A stretch of 64,000 nucleotides of DNA, taken from the NCBI RefSeq assembly GCF_910594005.1, contig NC_057815.1, positions 66,788,052 to 66,852,051 on the forward strand. The letters run 5' to 3'. Position numbers and translations under genes: made by a program. Under the pieces are notes generated by a model. It saw only the letters and a list, made by a program, of their open reading frames with translations, had not been told where the DNA came from and did not search any database. The DNA is from Cervus elaphus. Its lineage: Eukaryota; Chordata; Mammalia; Artiodactyla; Cervidae. Numbering within the stretch: position 1 is the first letter of the stretch; the number at the start of each line of letters is the position of its first letter. Positions 30,115-41,545 of the stretch are shown piece after piece.

Positions 30115-31990
30115 AAGGGTACACATAAACAGGTAGGGAAGGAAGACATAAAATTGTATCTGTTCACAAATGAAATAATTATGTATGCAGAAAACACAAA
30201 AACACTGACAAAAAAACCTCCTGGAATTAATAGTGATTATAGCAAGATTGCAGGATAAAAGGTTAATTACAAAAGTCAACTGCTTTTCTATTATTAGCAA
30301 TGAACAAGTTAATGCAAAATTAAAAACAAAATATCATTTACAAAAGGAAAGAAAAGTAAATACTTAAGTATAAATCTAACAATATATATATAAGATTTAC
30401 ATAAGGAAAACTACAAAATTCTGATGAATGAAATAAAAGAACAACTAAATAAAGTGGAAAGATAGTCCATGTTTAGGGGTAGAAAGACTCAATATTGTTA
30501 AAACGTCAGTTGTTCCCTACTTGATCTATGGATTCAATACAATTCCAATAAGAATCCCAACAAACTATTTTACAGATATTGACAAACTGATTCTAAAGTT
30601 CATACAGAGAGGCAAAAGACCCAGGATAGCCAACACAATACTGAAGAACAAAGTTGGAGGAATGATGCTACCAACTTCAAGACTTATAGTAATTAAGACA
30701 GTGTGGTACCAGTGAAAGAACAGACATATAGATCAATGGAACAGAACACACAGCCCCAAAATAGAGCCACAGAAATATAGTCAACTGATCTTCAATGAAG
30801 GAGCAAAAAGGCATACAATGGAGCAAAGACAGTCTCTTCAACAAATGGCACTGGAACAACTGGACATCCACAAGCAAAAAAAAAGAAAACAAATCCAGAC
30901 ACAGATCTTACATCTTTCAAAAAATTACCTCAAAACCAACCATAGATTTACACGTAAAATACAACTATAAAACTCCTAGAAGATAACATACGAGTAAGCT
31001 TGGGTATGGGTATGCATCTTTAAATATAACACCAAAGACACGAACTGTGAAAGAAATAATCGATAAGCTGGACTTGATTAAAAACTTGCACTCTGCAAAA
31101 CTCATATTCAAAATAATTAAAAGACAAACTATTGAATGTGAGAAAATATCTGCAAAATACACACCTGGTTAAGGACTGTTATCCAGAAACATACAAAGAA
31201 ACTCTTAAAATTCAACAATAACAAAGCAAACACCCAACTTAAAAAACGGACCCGACCTTAATAGACATGTGATCAAAGAAGATATACAGATGGAAAATAA
31301 GCATATAAAAATATCAGGGAAATGCAAATTAAAACAATACAAGATGCCACTACACACCTATTAGAATGACCAAAATCTGGAATACTGACAACAAATGCTG
31401 GTGAGGATGTGAAGCAATTGTACCATGGAACCCTTGTACCATGCTAGTGGAAACACAAAATGGTAGAGCGACTCTGGAAGACAGTCCGTCAGTTTCTTAG
31501 AAAATTAAACATATTCTTAGCACGTAAACCAGCAACCGCACTCCTTGTTATTTATGTCCACACAAAAACTGTCACAAAGATGTTTATAATAGCTTTATTC
31601 ATGATTGTTTAAACTTTGAAGCAACCAAGATGTCCTTCAGTAGGTGAAAGGATAAATAAACTGTAGTACCTCCAGACAATACATTATAACTTAGTACTAA
31701 AAAAAGAAAAACAAAGCTATAAAGCCATGCAAATACATGGAGAAAACTTAAATGTATATTACTAAATATATAATCTTAAAAGACTACATACTGTATGATT
31801 ACAACGATACTATATAACATTCTGGAAAAAGCAAAAATTATGAAGATGGATCTTAAAAAATGATATAAATGAACTTATTTGCAAAACAGAAATAGACTCA
31901 CAGACCTAAAAAACAAACTTATTGGTTATTAAAGGGGATGGTGAAGGAGAAGATAAATAGGAGTTTGGGGCTAATATATATACGCTATAT
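30115..31990 (+). mobile_element. L1M-type LINE, ORF2 end and 3' UTR
   Basis: The C-terminal ORF2 region is readable in pieces ('agtccatgtttaggggta', 'gaagaacaaagttggaggaa', 'tgtggtaccagtgaaagaac', 'acagtctcttcaacaaatgg'). It is followed by 'aatcagggaaatgcaaatt'-like text and a 3' region to 'gaacttatttgcaaaacaga'. Frames are broken throughout (longest 64 codons at 30521-30715). It abuts the provirus directly. Confidence 0.88.
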
Positions 31991-32015
31991 ATAACATAGG
32001 TGAAAAAAACAAGGA

Positions 32016-32105
32016 GGCTTCTCTGGTGACTCAGTGGTAAAGAACCCACCTGCCAATGCAGGATCTTCGCTGGATCGGGAAGATCCCCTGGAGTCAGAAG
32101 AGTGA
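32016..32105 (+). mobile_element. Bov-tA SINE head fragment
   Basis: 'ggcttctctggtgactcagt' and 'gatcgggaagatcccctgga' are the tRNA-like head and start of the Bov-A part. The rest of the element is missing. Confidence 0.82.
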
Positions 32106-32435
32106 GTGACTATATTTTTTATACATTATTATAATATCTTACAGAATATTTCATTGCTGTAAAAATCTATTCATCCTACTCTCCCCTTCCCATTCCCACC
32201 AACCACTGATCTTTTTATTGTCTGAACAGTTCAAATTTTTTTTAAAACTGAAGGATAGTCAATTTACAATGCTGTGTTAAGTATAGAGCAAAATCATTCA
32301 GATATATATTATTTCAGATTTTTTTACAGGTCATTACAAGATATATATTATTTCAGATTTTTTTTACAGGTTATTACAAGATACTAAGAACAGTTCCCTG
32401 TGTGATACAGAAGGTTCTTGGTGTTTTTTTGTTGT
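32106..32435 (-). mobile_element. L1 3' UTR fragment
   Basis: 'aactgaaggatagtcaattt', 'caatgctgtgttaagtatag' and 'aacagttccctgtgtgatac' are minus-strand L1 3' UTR. It contains a local tandem duplication. Confidence 0.75.
32301..32380. repeat. Two-copy tandem duplication inside L1
   Basis: A 39-40-base unit ('gatatatattatttcagatt' ... 'acaggtcattacaa') occurs at 32301-32339 and again at 32340-32379. The copies differ by one base substitution and one T, so the duplication is recent relative to the L1. Confidence 0.92.
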
Positions 32436-32645
32436 GGTTATTTAATAGCTAAGTCATGTCTGACTCTTTTGTGACCCCATGGACTATAGACCACTGAGTT
32501 CCTCTGTCCATGGGATTTCCCAGGCAAGAAAACTGGAGTGAGTAGCCATTCCCTTCTCCAGGGTATCTTTCTGACCCAGGGGTTGAACCTGAGACTCCTG
32601 CATTACAGGTGGATTCTTTACCCTCTAAGCCACCGGGTAAGCCCA
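32436..32645 (-). mobile_element. Bov-tA SINE
   Basis: Minus-strand Bov-tA: tail 'gtgaccccatggactataga' at the left, tRNA-like head 'gcttacccggtggcttagag' at the right. No clear target duplication. Confidence 0.9.
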
Positions 32646-32918
32646 ATAATAATGTATACATGTCATTATATATTTGTCCAAACCCATACGATGTACGTCA
32701 AGAGTGAAGCCTGAGGAAAACTATGGACTTGGAGTAATCTTGATGTTTCAATGTAAGCTCATTTGAATGCACCATCCTGATGAACGATATTGATAATGGG
32801 GGAAACTATGCATGCACAAGTTAGGGGAGAGGTATATGGGAAATCTCTGTACCTCCCTCTCAATTTTGTTGTAAACCTAAAACTGCTCTAAGAAAAGTCT
32901 TAAAAAAAAAAAAAAAAA
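32646..32918 (+). mobile_element. L1M-type LINE 3' end with poly(A)
   Basis: 'gatattgataatgggggaaa', 'ggtatatgggaaatctctgt' and 'aacctaaaactgctctaaga' close with an A run at 32901-32918. Confidence 0.8.
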
Positions 32919-32924
32919 GAGGCA

Positions 32925-33060
32925 GTGGGGTTTAGGGGACTGTCTGCTTTGAGGGCAGCAGCAGATACTATATGGCTCACTACTGAGTTCTCAGTGTCTA
33001 ACACAACGTCCAAGTCTAGGCACATTGTACTCAAAATACATTTATTGAAAGCCTGAATGA
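32925..33060 (+). mobile_element. L2 LINE 3' end
   Basis: 'ctgctttgagggcagcagca', 'agtgtctaacacaacgtcca' and 'cattgtactcaaaatacatt' then 'tgaatgaatg' fit the L2 terminus. Confidence 0.55.
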
Positions 33061-33099
33061 ATGTAGAAACCACAAGCCTGAATGAATGTAGAAACCACT
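33049..33099. repeat. 25-base perfect tandem duplication
   Basis: 'aagcctgaatgaatgtagaa' plus acc occurs twice in a row within 33049-33099, separated by 'aca', at the end of an L2. Confidence 0.9.
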
Positions 33100-33279
33100 T
33101 ACATTTTCTGATGGGTTTTCTTTTTCTATCACTAGTAAGTGACAGAATCATGATCTGAACCTCTATGTCTCTATATTCCAGGGGTGTTTATCCAGGGAGA
33201 TCAGAGTAGCATAAATGCCAATAATAGAGCTACATCCATTTCTCAGAGGTGATAGCCAGTACCCAGCTCGGAATAATGT

Positions 33280-33480
33280 ATTGTGACAGACTGTATTTTC
33301 CAAAGATTGCCACAGGCCACGAAGAGGTACAGCCTAACTCTCCTCTCACGGAATCTGAACTGGACTAGTCCAACCAATAGAAGGCAGGGGAAGTAATGCT
33401 GTGTGACTTCCAAAGCTAAGGGAAAAATGGACCCCTAAATATGGTCAACTACAAGCCATTCAGTTTTTGCCTGGTTCTCC
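33280..33480 (-). mobile_element. Possible old MaLR-like LTR remnant
   Basis: 'attttccaaagattgccaca' and 'gctgtgtgacttccaaagct' recall the middle of old MLT1-type LTRs. The family and orientation are not certain. Confidence 0.3.
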
Positions 33481-33504
33481 TAGATGTTCCCCCAAAAGGG
33501 GCTC

Positions 33505-33970
33505 CTTCATTCATTCATTCAGGCTATCAACAAATATCTGTGACAAATTCCTACTGTGTGTCAGACCCATGACAATGTGTTAGGCACTGAGAATGCAATA
33601 GTGAACCACTCAGCCACTATCCCTGTCCTTACACAGTTTATACTCCAGAGGAGGAAAAAGACGAAGAGCAGGTGAGAAAAACTAATACATCCTATCATTA
33701 CAACATGTAAGAGATGCTCATAAAGAAGCAAACAGAGATTTTCTCAAGAATGACAAGTCAAGAAAGAATACTCTAAGGTGGGGACATTTAAATGAGTCGT
33801 AACAGAGGAGTAGTTAGCCAGGTTGAAGGGAAGAACATGGAAACATTTCAGGGAAAGTAACAGCATGGGAAAAGGTACTGAGGCAGGAAAGAACTCAATA
33901 TTCTTTTAAGAGAAGGCTGTGGACAGTATAGAATGAACAAGGTGGAGAGTGGCAAAAAGACCAGACAAGA
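33505..33970 (-). mobile_element. L2 LINE, long fragment
   Basis: From the terminal 'cattcattcattcaggc' and 'gttaggcactgagaatgcaa' through 'actatccctgtccttacaca' to 'aacagcatgggaaaaggtac' and 'caaggtggagagtggcaaaa', the reverse-strand L2 3' half is followed for about 460 bases. Confidence 0.75.
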
Positions 33971-34142
33971 GATTTTTGAAGCAACACTGTTGCATTACTC
34001 ATAGATCAATGAGTGCAGCACATCAGTAGATTCACCTCTCAAAACTCTAATTTAAATATTATTTGAAGCTAGCTTTATATAAGTTCAGATATAAAACAGA
34101 AGAACACAAGCAATAAATGCTGATACTGATACCATATGACCA

Positions 34143-34380
34143 GTTCAATTCAGTCGCTCAGTTGTGTCTGACTCTTTGCAACCCCATGCACTTCAGGCTT
34201 CCCTGTTCATCACCAACTCCTGGATCTTATTCAAACTCATGTCCATCAAGTTGGTGATGCTATCCAACCATCACATCCTCTGTCATCCCCTTCTACTCCT
34301 GCCTTCAATCTTTCCCAGGATCAGGGTCTTTTCCAATGAGTCAGTTCTTCCCATCAGGTGGCCAAAGTACTGGAGTGTCC
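34143..34380 (-). mobile_element. BovB LINE 3' end
   Basis: 'gttcaattcagtcgctcagt', 'gcaaccccatgcacttcagg', 'caaactcatgtccatcaagt' and 'gatcagggtcttttccaatg' are the minus-strand last 240 bases of BovB. Strongly 5'-truncated. Confidence 0.9.
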
Positions 34381-36399
34381 TAAGACCAGAGGTAGTCACA
34401 TAGCAAGCATGTTATTCAAAAACAGGTATGTTTCCAAGACAAAGAACCATATGGTTTGAAGGACTTCCTGTAATTAACCTCTTTAGAATTTCAAGACACA
34501 GAAAGACAAAAGTGACTTTCTCACTGTCTCATTAATGGTGCATTTCATAAACCATACCTGATTTGACCTAGTTTTTTTTTTTTTTTTTTTAGCAGACATC
34601 TCAAAATGTTTCACTGAAACTACAATCCTTAAATGGGGAGGACAATCAAGCCTATCCCCAAAGGATGCCCCTGTCTCAAAAGAAATGGTTCCTTTATAGA
34701 ATTCAGAACATGACAGTGGCTCCCTACATATGCTACCCAAAGGCTTACTCTGCCCAAAGTCTTTGTCCTCTTATCACCTGTCAAGTCCACGAAAAAAAGA
34801 GTCAAGTTTACACATTATTTCATACTACTGTCAAACATCCATCCCTGCACCCAAAGACAACTGAAATAATCAGCTGAAAAAAAACATTACTGGCAACTGT
34901 TGCTAGAAAACCACCTCGCAGGCTTGGGATCTCCCAGCAAACACTACTTTACAGCAAGGTAGTTTGGTCTGGAAGCCTATCTCTATTATTAGTTAAAACC
35001 ACCACGTATCAAGTTCTAAATGAGCTGATAACTTCTTATTATGGTAGTTTTAGGAAATATATGTGTTATTATTTAAATAATAAGATTGATTTTAGAGTTA
35101 TAATTTGAAAGAATTGATGGTTTGTCTTGCATGTGCAACCTAGCCTATGAATGTTGATTGTGGCTTTCAAGCAGGAGCCATAAAAGGAGTCCTTTGGCCC
35201 CCTCTCCAGGACAGTCTGAATAACAGCGCTCTTAAATTGGTACTGTTGTGACACCTGTGGAACCCTCCACAGGGACTGCTCCTCGGGAAAAAGCTGAGAC
35301 ACACCTACCTCTACACACCTTGTGATCAAGAGCACTCGACAGCCAGGGCCCCCCTCTTTCTCACCACTGAGCCCAGGGGGTGGCAGGTGATCAAAATGAA
35401 ACTCTGCTCTTGGTTTTGCTCCTATTTGGTCATGACATTTTGCTCTGGTGGTGATAACATCTTCACAATTAGGAAATTAGTCTTCAACTGGATAAAACAA
35501 CCACAGAGCAGCCTCATCAGTAAGCAAGCAAAGAAAACCAAAGGAGCTTGCGGCTAATGCTTGTGGACAAGAAAGCTGTAACGGTAATAACAGTGGGGAA
35601 GGAGGTAACCTAATATTTTAAGTTTACCACTAGGGCACTGGCTCATTCTGAAGCCTTCACTCTGGACTTGTATCTTATAGTTGGCACAGGCAGGCAAAGA
35701 ATGATTCCCCAGCACTAGACAATGGGAATCTTCACTGAAAATAAAATTCTCATGCATGATGAGTGAGCAATAAATCATTTGCAGAAGTAACCCAAAGAAC
35801 TATCATGGGCACAGGAAATCTGAGAATACTACATACAGTTCAGCAAAGATGTCACGGAGGGAAGTTTCAAGGAAGCTGAAATTGTAGCTTAGAAAAGAAG
35901 GAATTCTACTTTGCTGAAGGAGAAACAAACAACTCCCTCCAAAACAAAAACCAAAACAGAGAGTAGCCAAGCAGTAGATTGCATTCAAGTTCTCTGATTC
36001 CTAAGCCTAAGCTGTGACTTCCCTCTCTCATGACAGGAGTATTTTGTCAGGGGCCAGCAACCAATTTTTAAACAAAAAACAAAACAAAACCAAAAAGTGG
36101 GTCCATAGAATTCCTATAAAAGAGCCATCCCTAGTCCATCAAAAGAAATGAAAATGGACATGGCTGTCAAGTTGGCATTTCAAAAAAGCAGTTTTACGGT
36201 GATTTTTCACCCCAGCATCAGTCACTTAGGAACTGAGTCATGAGAACTCTTGTGTTTGCTGTATCACATATTTTGCAGTATCCCAAAGGCAGAGGCTATA
36301 ACAACCAATATAAAAATACTGAGAGGGCTCTGTTGGGAGCACAAGCTTTCACTCCTAAGAACATCAGCAAACATTCCAAGGCAGGGTGAGGCAGAAAGG
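34381..36399. other. Long unassigned stretch with a poly(T) run
   Basis: About 2 kb with no repeat I can name, apart from a T run at 34571-34590 that may mark a minus-strand retroposon tail. Open frames reach 88 codons at most (35069-35335, minus) and resemble nothing. This is one of the larger candidate single-copy blocks in the window. Confidence 0.4.
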
Positions 36400-36560
36400 T
36401 CACTGGTGAGAGTAGGGAGCCAGAGCTGAAGGCTCAGCTTCTCTAGTTATTCATTCTAAAACTTTGGGCCCATAAGTCTCTGGGCCTTATTTTTCAGTAT
36501 GGTTATTGTCGATTTCAGTCGTATAACAAAAAGCAGTAATCCACTACCTTACCGCGAATT
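36400..36560 (+). mobile_element. MIR SINE, weak
   Basis: 'gagagtagggagccagagct', 'aggctcagcttctctagtta' and 'gggccttatttttcagtatg' resemble MIR order. Diverged. Confidence 0.4.
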
Positions 36561-36804
36561 TCTGCTTCTCAAAGGCAATCACTTTCAACTTTTAGCTCTT
36601 TTAGTATTTTTCTCCTTATTTCCAAAAATACACTTGAACTGGCTCTTTGGGGATCAATTTTACTCACTATTTATCACCTTTCTGTTACAAAGATTTGCTC
36701 TTTCATATCATTATCACTCCCATGACCACCCATACATACACATGTACACACACTTCCCATTCCACTAACATAGTCACATCACAATTTTTAATTACATTAA
36801 TATT
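36561..36804. other. Unassigned DNA with CA-rich patch
   Basis: No family recognised. An irregular CA/TA-rich patch lies at 36727-36755. Confidence 0.35.
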
Positions 36805-36863
36805 TAGGATATGTCCAATCCATGGAATACTACTCAGCAACCTAAAAGAAATGAACCAGAGAG

Positions 36864-37037
36864 ATTCCTGCAATGCAGGAGACCAAGTCTGATCCTTGGG
36901 TCAGGAAGATCCCCTGGAGAAGGGAATGGCAACTCACTCCAGTATTCTTGCCTGGAGAATTCCACGGACAGAGGAGCCTGGTGGGCCACTGTCCATGGAG
37001 TTGCAAAGAGTTGGACACGACTGAGTGACTTTCACTC
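36864..37037 (+). mobile_element. Bov-tA SINE, head-truncated
   Basis: 'gattcctgcaatgcaggaga', 'gatcccctggagaagggaat' and 'gttgcaaagagttggacacg' then 'actgagtgactttcact'. The first part of the tRNA-like head is missing. Confidence 0.88.
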
Positions 37038-37345
37038 AGAGAGCTTCCCTGGTAATTTAGTGGTTAAGAATCTGCCTTGCAATGCACGGGACACCAGTTC
37101 GAGCCCTGGTCCAGGAAGATTCCACATGCCTTGGAGCAACTAAGCCTGTGTGCCACAACTACTGAGCCTGAGTGCCACAGCCTCTGAAGCCTACATGACT
37201 AAAGCCTGTGCTCCACAACAGAAGCTGCTGCAATGAGAAGCCCACACACAACACAAAGGGTAGCCCATGCTCGCCACAACTAGAGAAAGCCTGAGTGCAG
37301 CAAGGAAGACCCGTCATAGCCAAAATATAAACTAAATAAGCAACC
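37038..37345 (+). mobile_element. CHR-type tRNA-Glu SINE, long form
   Basis: tRNA-like head 'gagcttccctggtaatttag' followed by the tRNA-unrelated part 'gtgccacaactactgagcct', 'gctgctgcaatgagaagccc' and 'tcgccacaactagagaaagc' to an A-rich tail. This is the fullest CHR-type copy in the window, lying directly after a Bov-tA. Confidence 0.88.
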
Positions 37346-37839
37346 TTTAAAGAAAAAAAAGACTATTGATACATACAACCACTTGCATACTGTTTGATTC
37401 CACTTATAGATTTAATCTTGAAAAACAAAATTATACAAGTGTTAGATAAATGTGGTTTCCAGGAGTCAGGGAGGAGGGTAACAGGTGTACTGTGACTATA
37501 AAGGAGTAGAGTGAGGAAAATTTTTGTAGTTATGGAATGCTGAATCATGACTGCAGTGGTGGTTACACAAATCTACATATGTGACTAAAAGGCACCATAT
37601 ATACACATCACACCAATGTCATTTTCCTGGTTTTGATACTATACTACAGTTATACAAGATCTAACCATTGGAGGAAACTGGGTAAATGATATATGAGGCT
37701 TCTCTGTTTATCTTTGCAACTTCCTGTAAATCTATAATTATTTCAAATTAAAATGTTGTTCAAAATTGATATTCATAAATCAACTATACCCCAATAAAAA
37801 TGAAATAAATTAATATTCAGAGTCTATATTATTTTGGGG

Positions 37840-38300
37840 GGATTACAACTGATTCATCTAGAGGGACTACAATTCAAACTACAGCAGGCTGATTTCACAT
37901 TTTAGCTATTACAGACAATGTTTTTATGAAAATTTGTCCAAAAGCCTTTATGTGGCTGTGTCCAGCGCTGTGCTACGTTGCCTCAGTCCGAGTCTTTGTG
38001 ACCCTGTGGACGACAGCCCACCAGGCTCCTCTGTCCAAGGGATTCTCTGGGCAAGAACACTAGAGTGGGTTGCCACGCCCTCCTCCAGGGCATCTTCCCC
38101 ACCCAGGGATTAAACCCAGGTCTCTTACATCTCCTACACTGGCAGGTGGGTTCTTTACCACTAGCACCACCTGGGAAGCCTTTTATGTGGTTAGCTGATT
38201 TCATTTCTCTTGGGAATACACCAAGGTGTGATTACCAAAGTTTTTAAATAAGTTTTGTTATCTGGAGGAACAAATATTCCAACACTTTCTCATTTTCTTC
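37840..38300 (-). mobile_element. L1 LINE fragment split by Bov-tA
   Basis: 'cattttagctattacagaca' on the left and 'gatttcatttctcttgggaa', 'tacaccaaggtgtgattac' on the right are continuous minus-strand L1 text once the SINE is removed. Confidence 0.7.
37947..38190 (-). mobile_element. Bov-tA SINE with target duplication
   Basis: The SINE is 37956-38181 ('gtgaccctgtggacgacagc' to 'accacctgggaagcc'). The perfect duplication tttatgtgg lies at 37947-37955 and 38182-38190, and the preceding 'aagcc' may extend it. Confidence 0.92.
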
Positions 38301-38799
38301 AAGAATACTCAGGGTCTATATTGTTATTAATATAATGATTTTCACAGCTAAGCCACATAGTGTAATACGACTACACTGCCTTTCCTGAATAACTGGAATT
38401 CTGGTTTCCCTAGAATTAAGAGTTGTTTCATTTTTAATTTGCTTGGTTTTAATGTCCTTTTCCCCAAGTCATCTCCAGGTTCTCCAAAACAACTTTAAGG
38501 TTCTTTTTAAAATGGTTGAACATGTTAGATAATTTACTGATGTGTTTGGTTTTTTTCTTTAAAGCATCTCTTGGAGATCTCGAGCCTCTTGTTCAAATCT
38601 GATAGCTCTCTCTAGTCACCTGCATAGTTGCAGTCCTAGAATACTCCTTAATCATTTGGGGACTTACATTCCTTTTCTGTGCTGGGTTCCCTTGTTTCCT
38701 GGGTCCATGCCTTCCTATTTTGTCCCTATCCTCATTATGCTGTATCAAACTACCAAGTTATCTGAGATAGCATCCATGGGAAACAAATCTTTTGAGATG
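38301..38799. other. Unassigned AT-rich DNA
   Basis: No family recognised with confidence. It may be more of the neighbouring minus-strand L1. Confidence 0.35.
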
Positions 38800-39570
38800 T
38801 CAGAAAATGTTTCCAATTTCATATTTTATTGTTAGAGTTCTGACTGGGTATAAAATGCTAGGTTAGAAATAATTTCTTCTCAGAATGTAAGGCAATTCCT
38901 CCACTTTCTTCTAGATTCCAATACTGCTTTTGAGAAATCCAATGCCTTTTTAAGTGACCTGTTGATTCTCTCTAGAAGCTTTTAAGATATTCTCACTCTA
39001 CCCAGTGTTCTAAAATTTTATAATGATGTGTTTCTTTTTGAAAATTCATTGTACTGCGTGCTTGATGGGCTTTTTTCCAATATAAACATATGTGTCCTTA
39101 AGTTCTGGGAAAATGCTATATTTCTTTCTTTGATGATTTCTTTCCCTCTATGACTCTACATCTTACTATCCGGAGATCCAGAGACCTAAAGGGGAAAAAA
39201 CTAGAGGAACTGGAGAGAATGAAATCATCAAAAATAATGACACCAATTTCCTTAAATTTAAATAACTTTTATATTTAAATAAATCTTAAAACTGATCCTC
39301 TTAGGATTATTATTTCTTCTCTTATTTTCTACTTGTTTTTAATTCTTTATTCTGATGTATCTTTTCAAATGTCCAAAATGTCTTTCTTGTTGTTTGACTA
39401 TTCCTTTTTTTTTAAACAGGACCCTATTCTTATTTCACTGAGGCAGTATCTTGTCTGGTCTGAGTTTTTTCAAATTTTCTTTTGCTCCTTACATTGTCTC
39501 CTGTGCTCTCTCTCCCCACTGCTCTCTTTTGGGGTGGGGGAGGTTCCTTTTCTATTTGTTTTCATTTCTG
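38800..39570 (-). mobile_element. L1M-type LINE fragment
   Basis: 'gactgggtataaaatgctag', 'tgatgtgtttctttttgaaa', 'gttctgggaaaatgctatat' and 'gatgatttctttccctctat' form the T-rich minus-strand pattern of an old L1. The frame at 39333-39629 is a by-product of T-rich sequence. Confidence 0.65.
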
Positions 39571-40198
39571 TTATATTAGAGATATTTCTCAAACATCAGG
39601 AGATCTTTGCCTCTTTTTTTCATATTTAGGAGGAAGGCACACAGAGATACGTTGCATGAGCAGCAGGGCATGTTAACTTCTAGGCTTCAAAGTTAACAAG
39701 AGAAAATGTCAAGCCAATTTTTTTTTTTTACTGCAGAGGTCTCCAAATGTCTGAGAGTCAGTTTCTCAGCAAGGAATCCTCTAATCTCCCACCTGAGGAG
39801 AATAAACCTGACTACCTATGTGTGAGAGATAAGAACTAGATGGAGCCCTTCATATAATCCCTGTTTTAGAATGTCACCTCTCATTTACTCTCAGCTAAAT
39901 CTGGTAATCCCAAATCCAGGGCCTCTCTGATTTTATTTCTCTAGAGGATGAACCTTCAATGTTCTGTTGAAATAGACAAAAAGATCTGATAGCTTAAATG
40001 TTCCTTATATACCTCTGAATTCCTGTTTTCGGCTCCATCTCTCATGCTAACACTCAAGGTGCCAAGAATCTCCAATACCAAGGACTTTCTAGGGTCCTGT
40101 ATGACAAAGATGTCTTTATTCAGATTAATTTCTCTCTGTAGCTTCAGGTTTCTGCTTTCCCTAATCCACTAAATCATTTCTCATTTGTGCCTCTTTCG
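39571..40198. other. Unassigned DNA
   Basis: No repeat or gene recognised. Contains a T run at 39719-39730. Confidence 0.4.
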
Positions 40199-40425
40199 CA
40201 TCTTCTCAGGGTTTTCCTAGTGAGTCAGCTGGTAAAGAATCCGCCTGCAATGCAGGAGACCTGGGTTTGATCCCTGGGTTGGGAAGATCCCCTGGAGATG
40301 GGAACGGCTACCCACTCCAGTATTCTGGCCTGGAGAATTCCATGGATTGTATAGTCCATGGGGTCGCAAAGAATCAGACACAACTGAGCAACGTTCCCTT
40401 TCACTTTTCACTTTCCCATCTTCTC
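40199..40425 (+). mobile_element. Bov-tA SINE with target duplication
   Basis: The SINE is 40208-40416: head 'ttttcctagtgagtcagctg', body 'gggaagatcccctggagatg', tail 'ggggtcgcaaagaatcagac'. The perfect duplication catcttctc is at 40199-40207 and 40417-40425. Confidence 0.93.
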
Positions 40426-40779
40426 TATTCTCTTAGTCTGTGTGAGTTAATACTAGTTTTATGCCATTTCAATGGGGTTTTTAAAGAGAGAGAAAGTTAA
40501 AAAGAATGTGTTCAACCCACCTTATTTTAATCACAAGCTCCCTGATGTAGTTACTAAAAGGACAAAATACAAAATATGAAAGCTTTTGGAAAACTTATAA
40601 AGTTTTATAAAACTTCTAAAGTTCAGTAGTAGTGTTAGTGGTAGCAGTAGTAAGCAATGTTTTTTTCTTTTTTTAATCGTTTGTTTGCTTTTCTTTTGGT
40701 ATGCTATTTTCTTAACTAGCTATTCCAATATAAATGGTCTTTCTCTTTGGGTGCTCTAGGGAGGCACCAAGTTTCATAA
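40426..40779. other. Unassigned AT-rich DNA
   Basis: No family recognised. A GTAGTAG-like patch lies near 40626-40652. Confidence 0.35.
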
Positions 40780-41030
40780 ATAAAACATCAAAAATATTTG
40801 CAGCATATATACCAAAAGTTGAATACCCTTGATATATAAAGAGCCTCCCATACCCTGCAAAATTGATAAAAGACAACCTAGTGGAAAATGTGCAATAAAT
40901 GACACAAAATTCACAGAACAACTACAAATGGCCATGAAAAAGTATTTAGAGATGAAAATTAAGACATTTTTCTCTTACAGACAGGCAAAAACTGTAGAAA
41001 GTGATAATATCCACTGATGATAAGGTATGA
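40780..41030 (+). mobile_element. L1 LINE fragment near the ORF2 end
   Basis: 'agtggaaaatgtgcaataaa', 'actacaaatggccatgaaaa' and 'cagacaggcaaaaactgtag' resemble the plus-strand L1 just before the 3' UTR. Diverged. Confidence 0.5.
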
Positions 41031-41327
41031 TAATATCCCTGCTGCTGCTGCTGCTAAGTCGCTTCGGTCGTGTCCAACTCTGTGTGACCCCATAGACAGC
41101 AGCCCACCAGGCTCCCCCATCCCTGGGATTCTCCAGGCAAGAGGACTGGAGTGGGGTGCCACTGCCTTCTCCAATGCATGAAAGTGAAAAGTGAAAGTGA
41201 AGTCGCTCAGTCGTGTCCGACTCTTAGCGACCCCATGGACTGCAGCCCACCAGGCTCCTCCATCCATGGGATTTTCCAGGCAAGAGTACTGGAGCGGGGT
41301 GCCATTGCCTTCTCCAATAATATTCCT
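41031..41327 (-). mobile_element. Bov-A2 SINE dimer with target duplication and (CTG)n
   Basis: Two Bov-A units separated by a short linker ('tgaaagtgaaaagtgaaagt') occupy 41041-41317 in minus orientation. The element's 3' tail is seen as a (CTG)5 microsatellite at 41040-41055. The duplication is taatatccct at 41031-41040 and taatattcct at 41318-41327, with one difference. Confidence 0.93.
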
Positions 41328-41359
41328 AGTGATTATTAAAAACTTTAAAATAAAAGGGC

Positions 41360-41545
41360 CTTCTTGCTAATTCTAATCCTACCATTCACTCACTATATGA
41401 CTCTGAACAACTCACGTCCCCCTCTCTAGGCCTTAATTTTCTCATCAGTTTAAAAAAAAAAAAAAAGATTTTTAAAAAACCCAAATCATTAGGAGTATCT
41501 GACTTGCTTATCTCACAGAGATGTAAAGAAAAAAGCAACACTAAA
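41360..41545 (+). mobile_element. MIR SINE
   Basis: 'cattcactcactatatgact', 'ctctaggccttaattttctc' and 'gcttatctcacagagatgta' in MIR order, interrupted by an A run at 41452-41466. Confidence 0.65.

Larger units (their letters stand above)
36805..37800 (+). mobile_element. L1 LINE 3' region split by two SINEs
   Basis: The left piece 36805-36863 ('tccatggaatactactcagc') and the right piece 37346-37800 ('gtttgattccacttatagat', 'ggtggttacacaaatctaca', 'gtaaatctataattatttca') are one L1 3' region in plus orientation. Positions 37762-37810 look like the tail of a second L1. Confidence 0.8.

Noticed and set aside
29970..31990. Possible env gene after pol
   Set aside because: The sequence after integrase is an LTR-like scrap and then L1 ORF2 and 3' UTR. 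No signal peptide, cleavage site or transmembrane anchor is seen.
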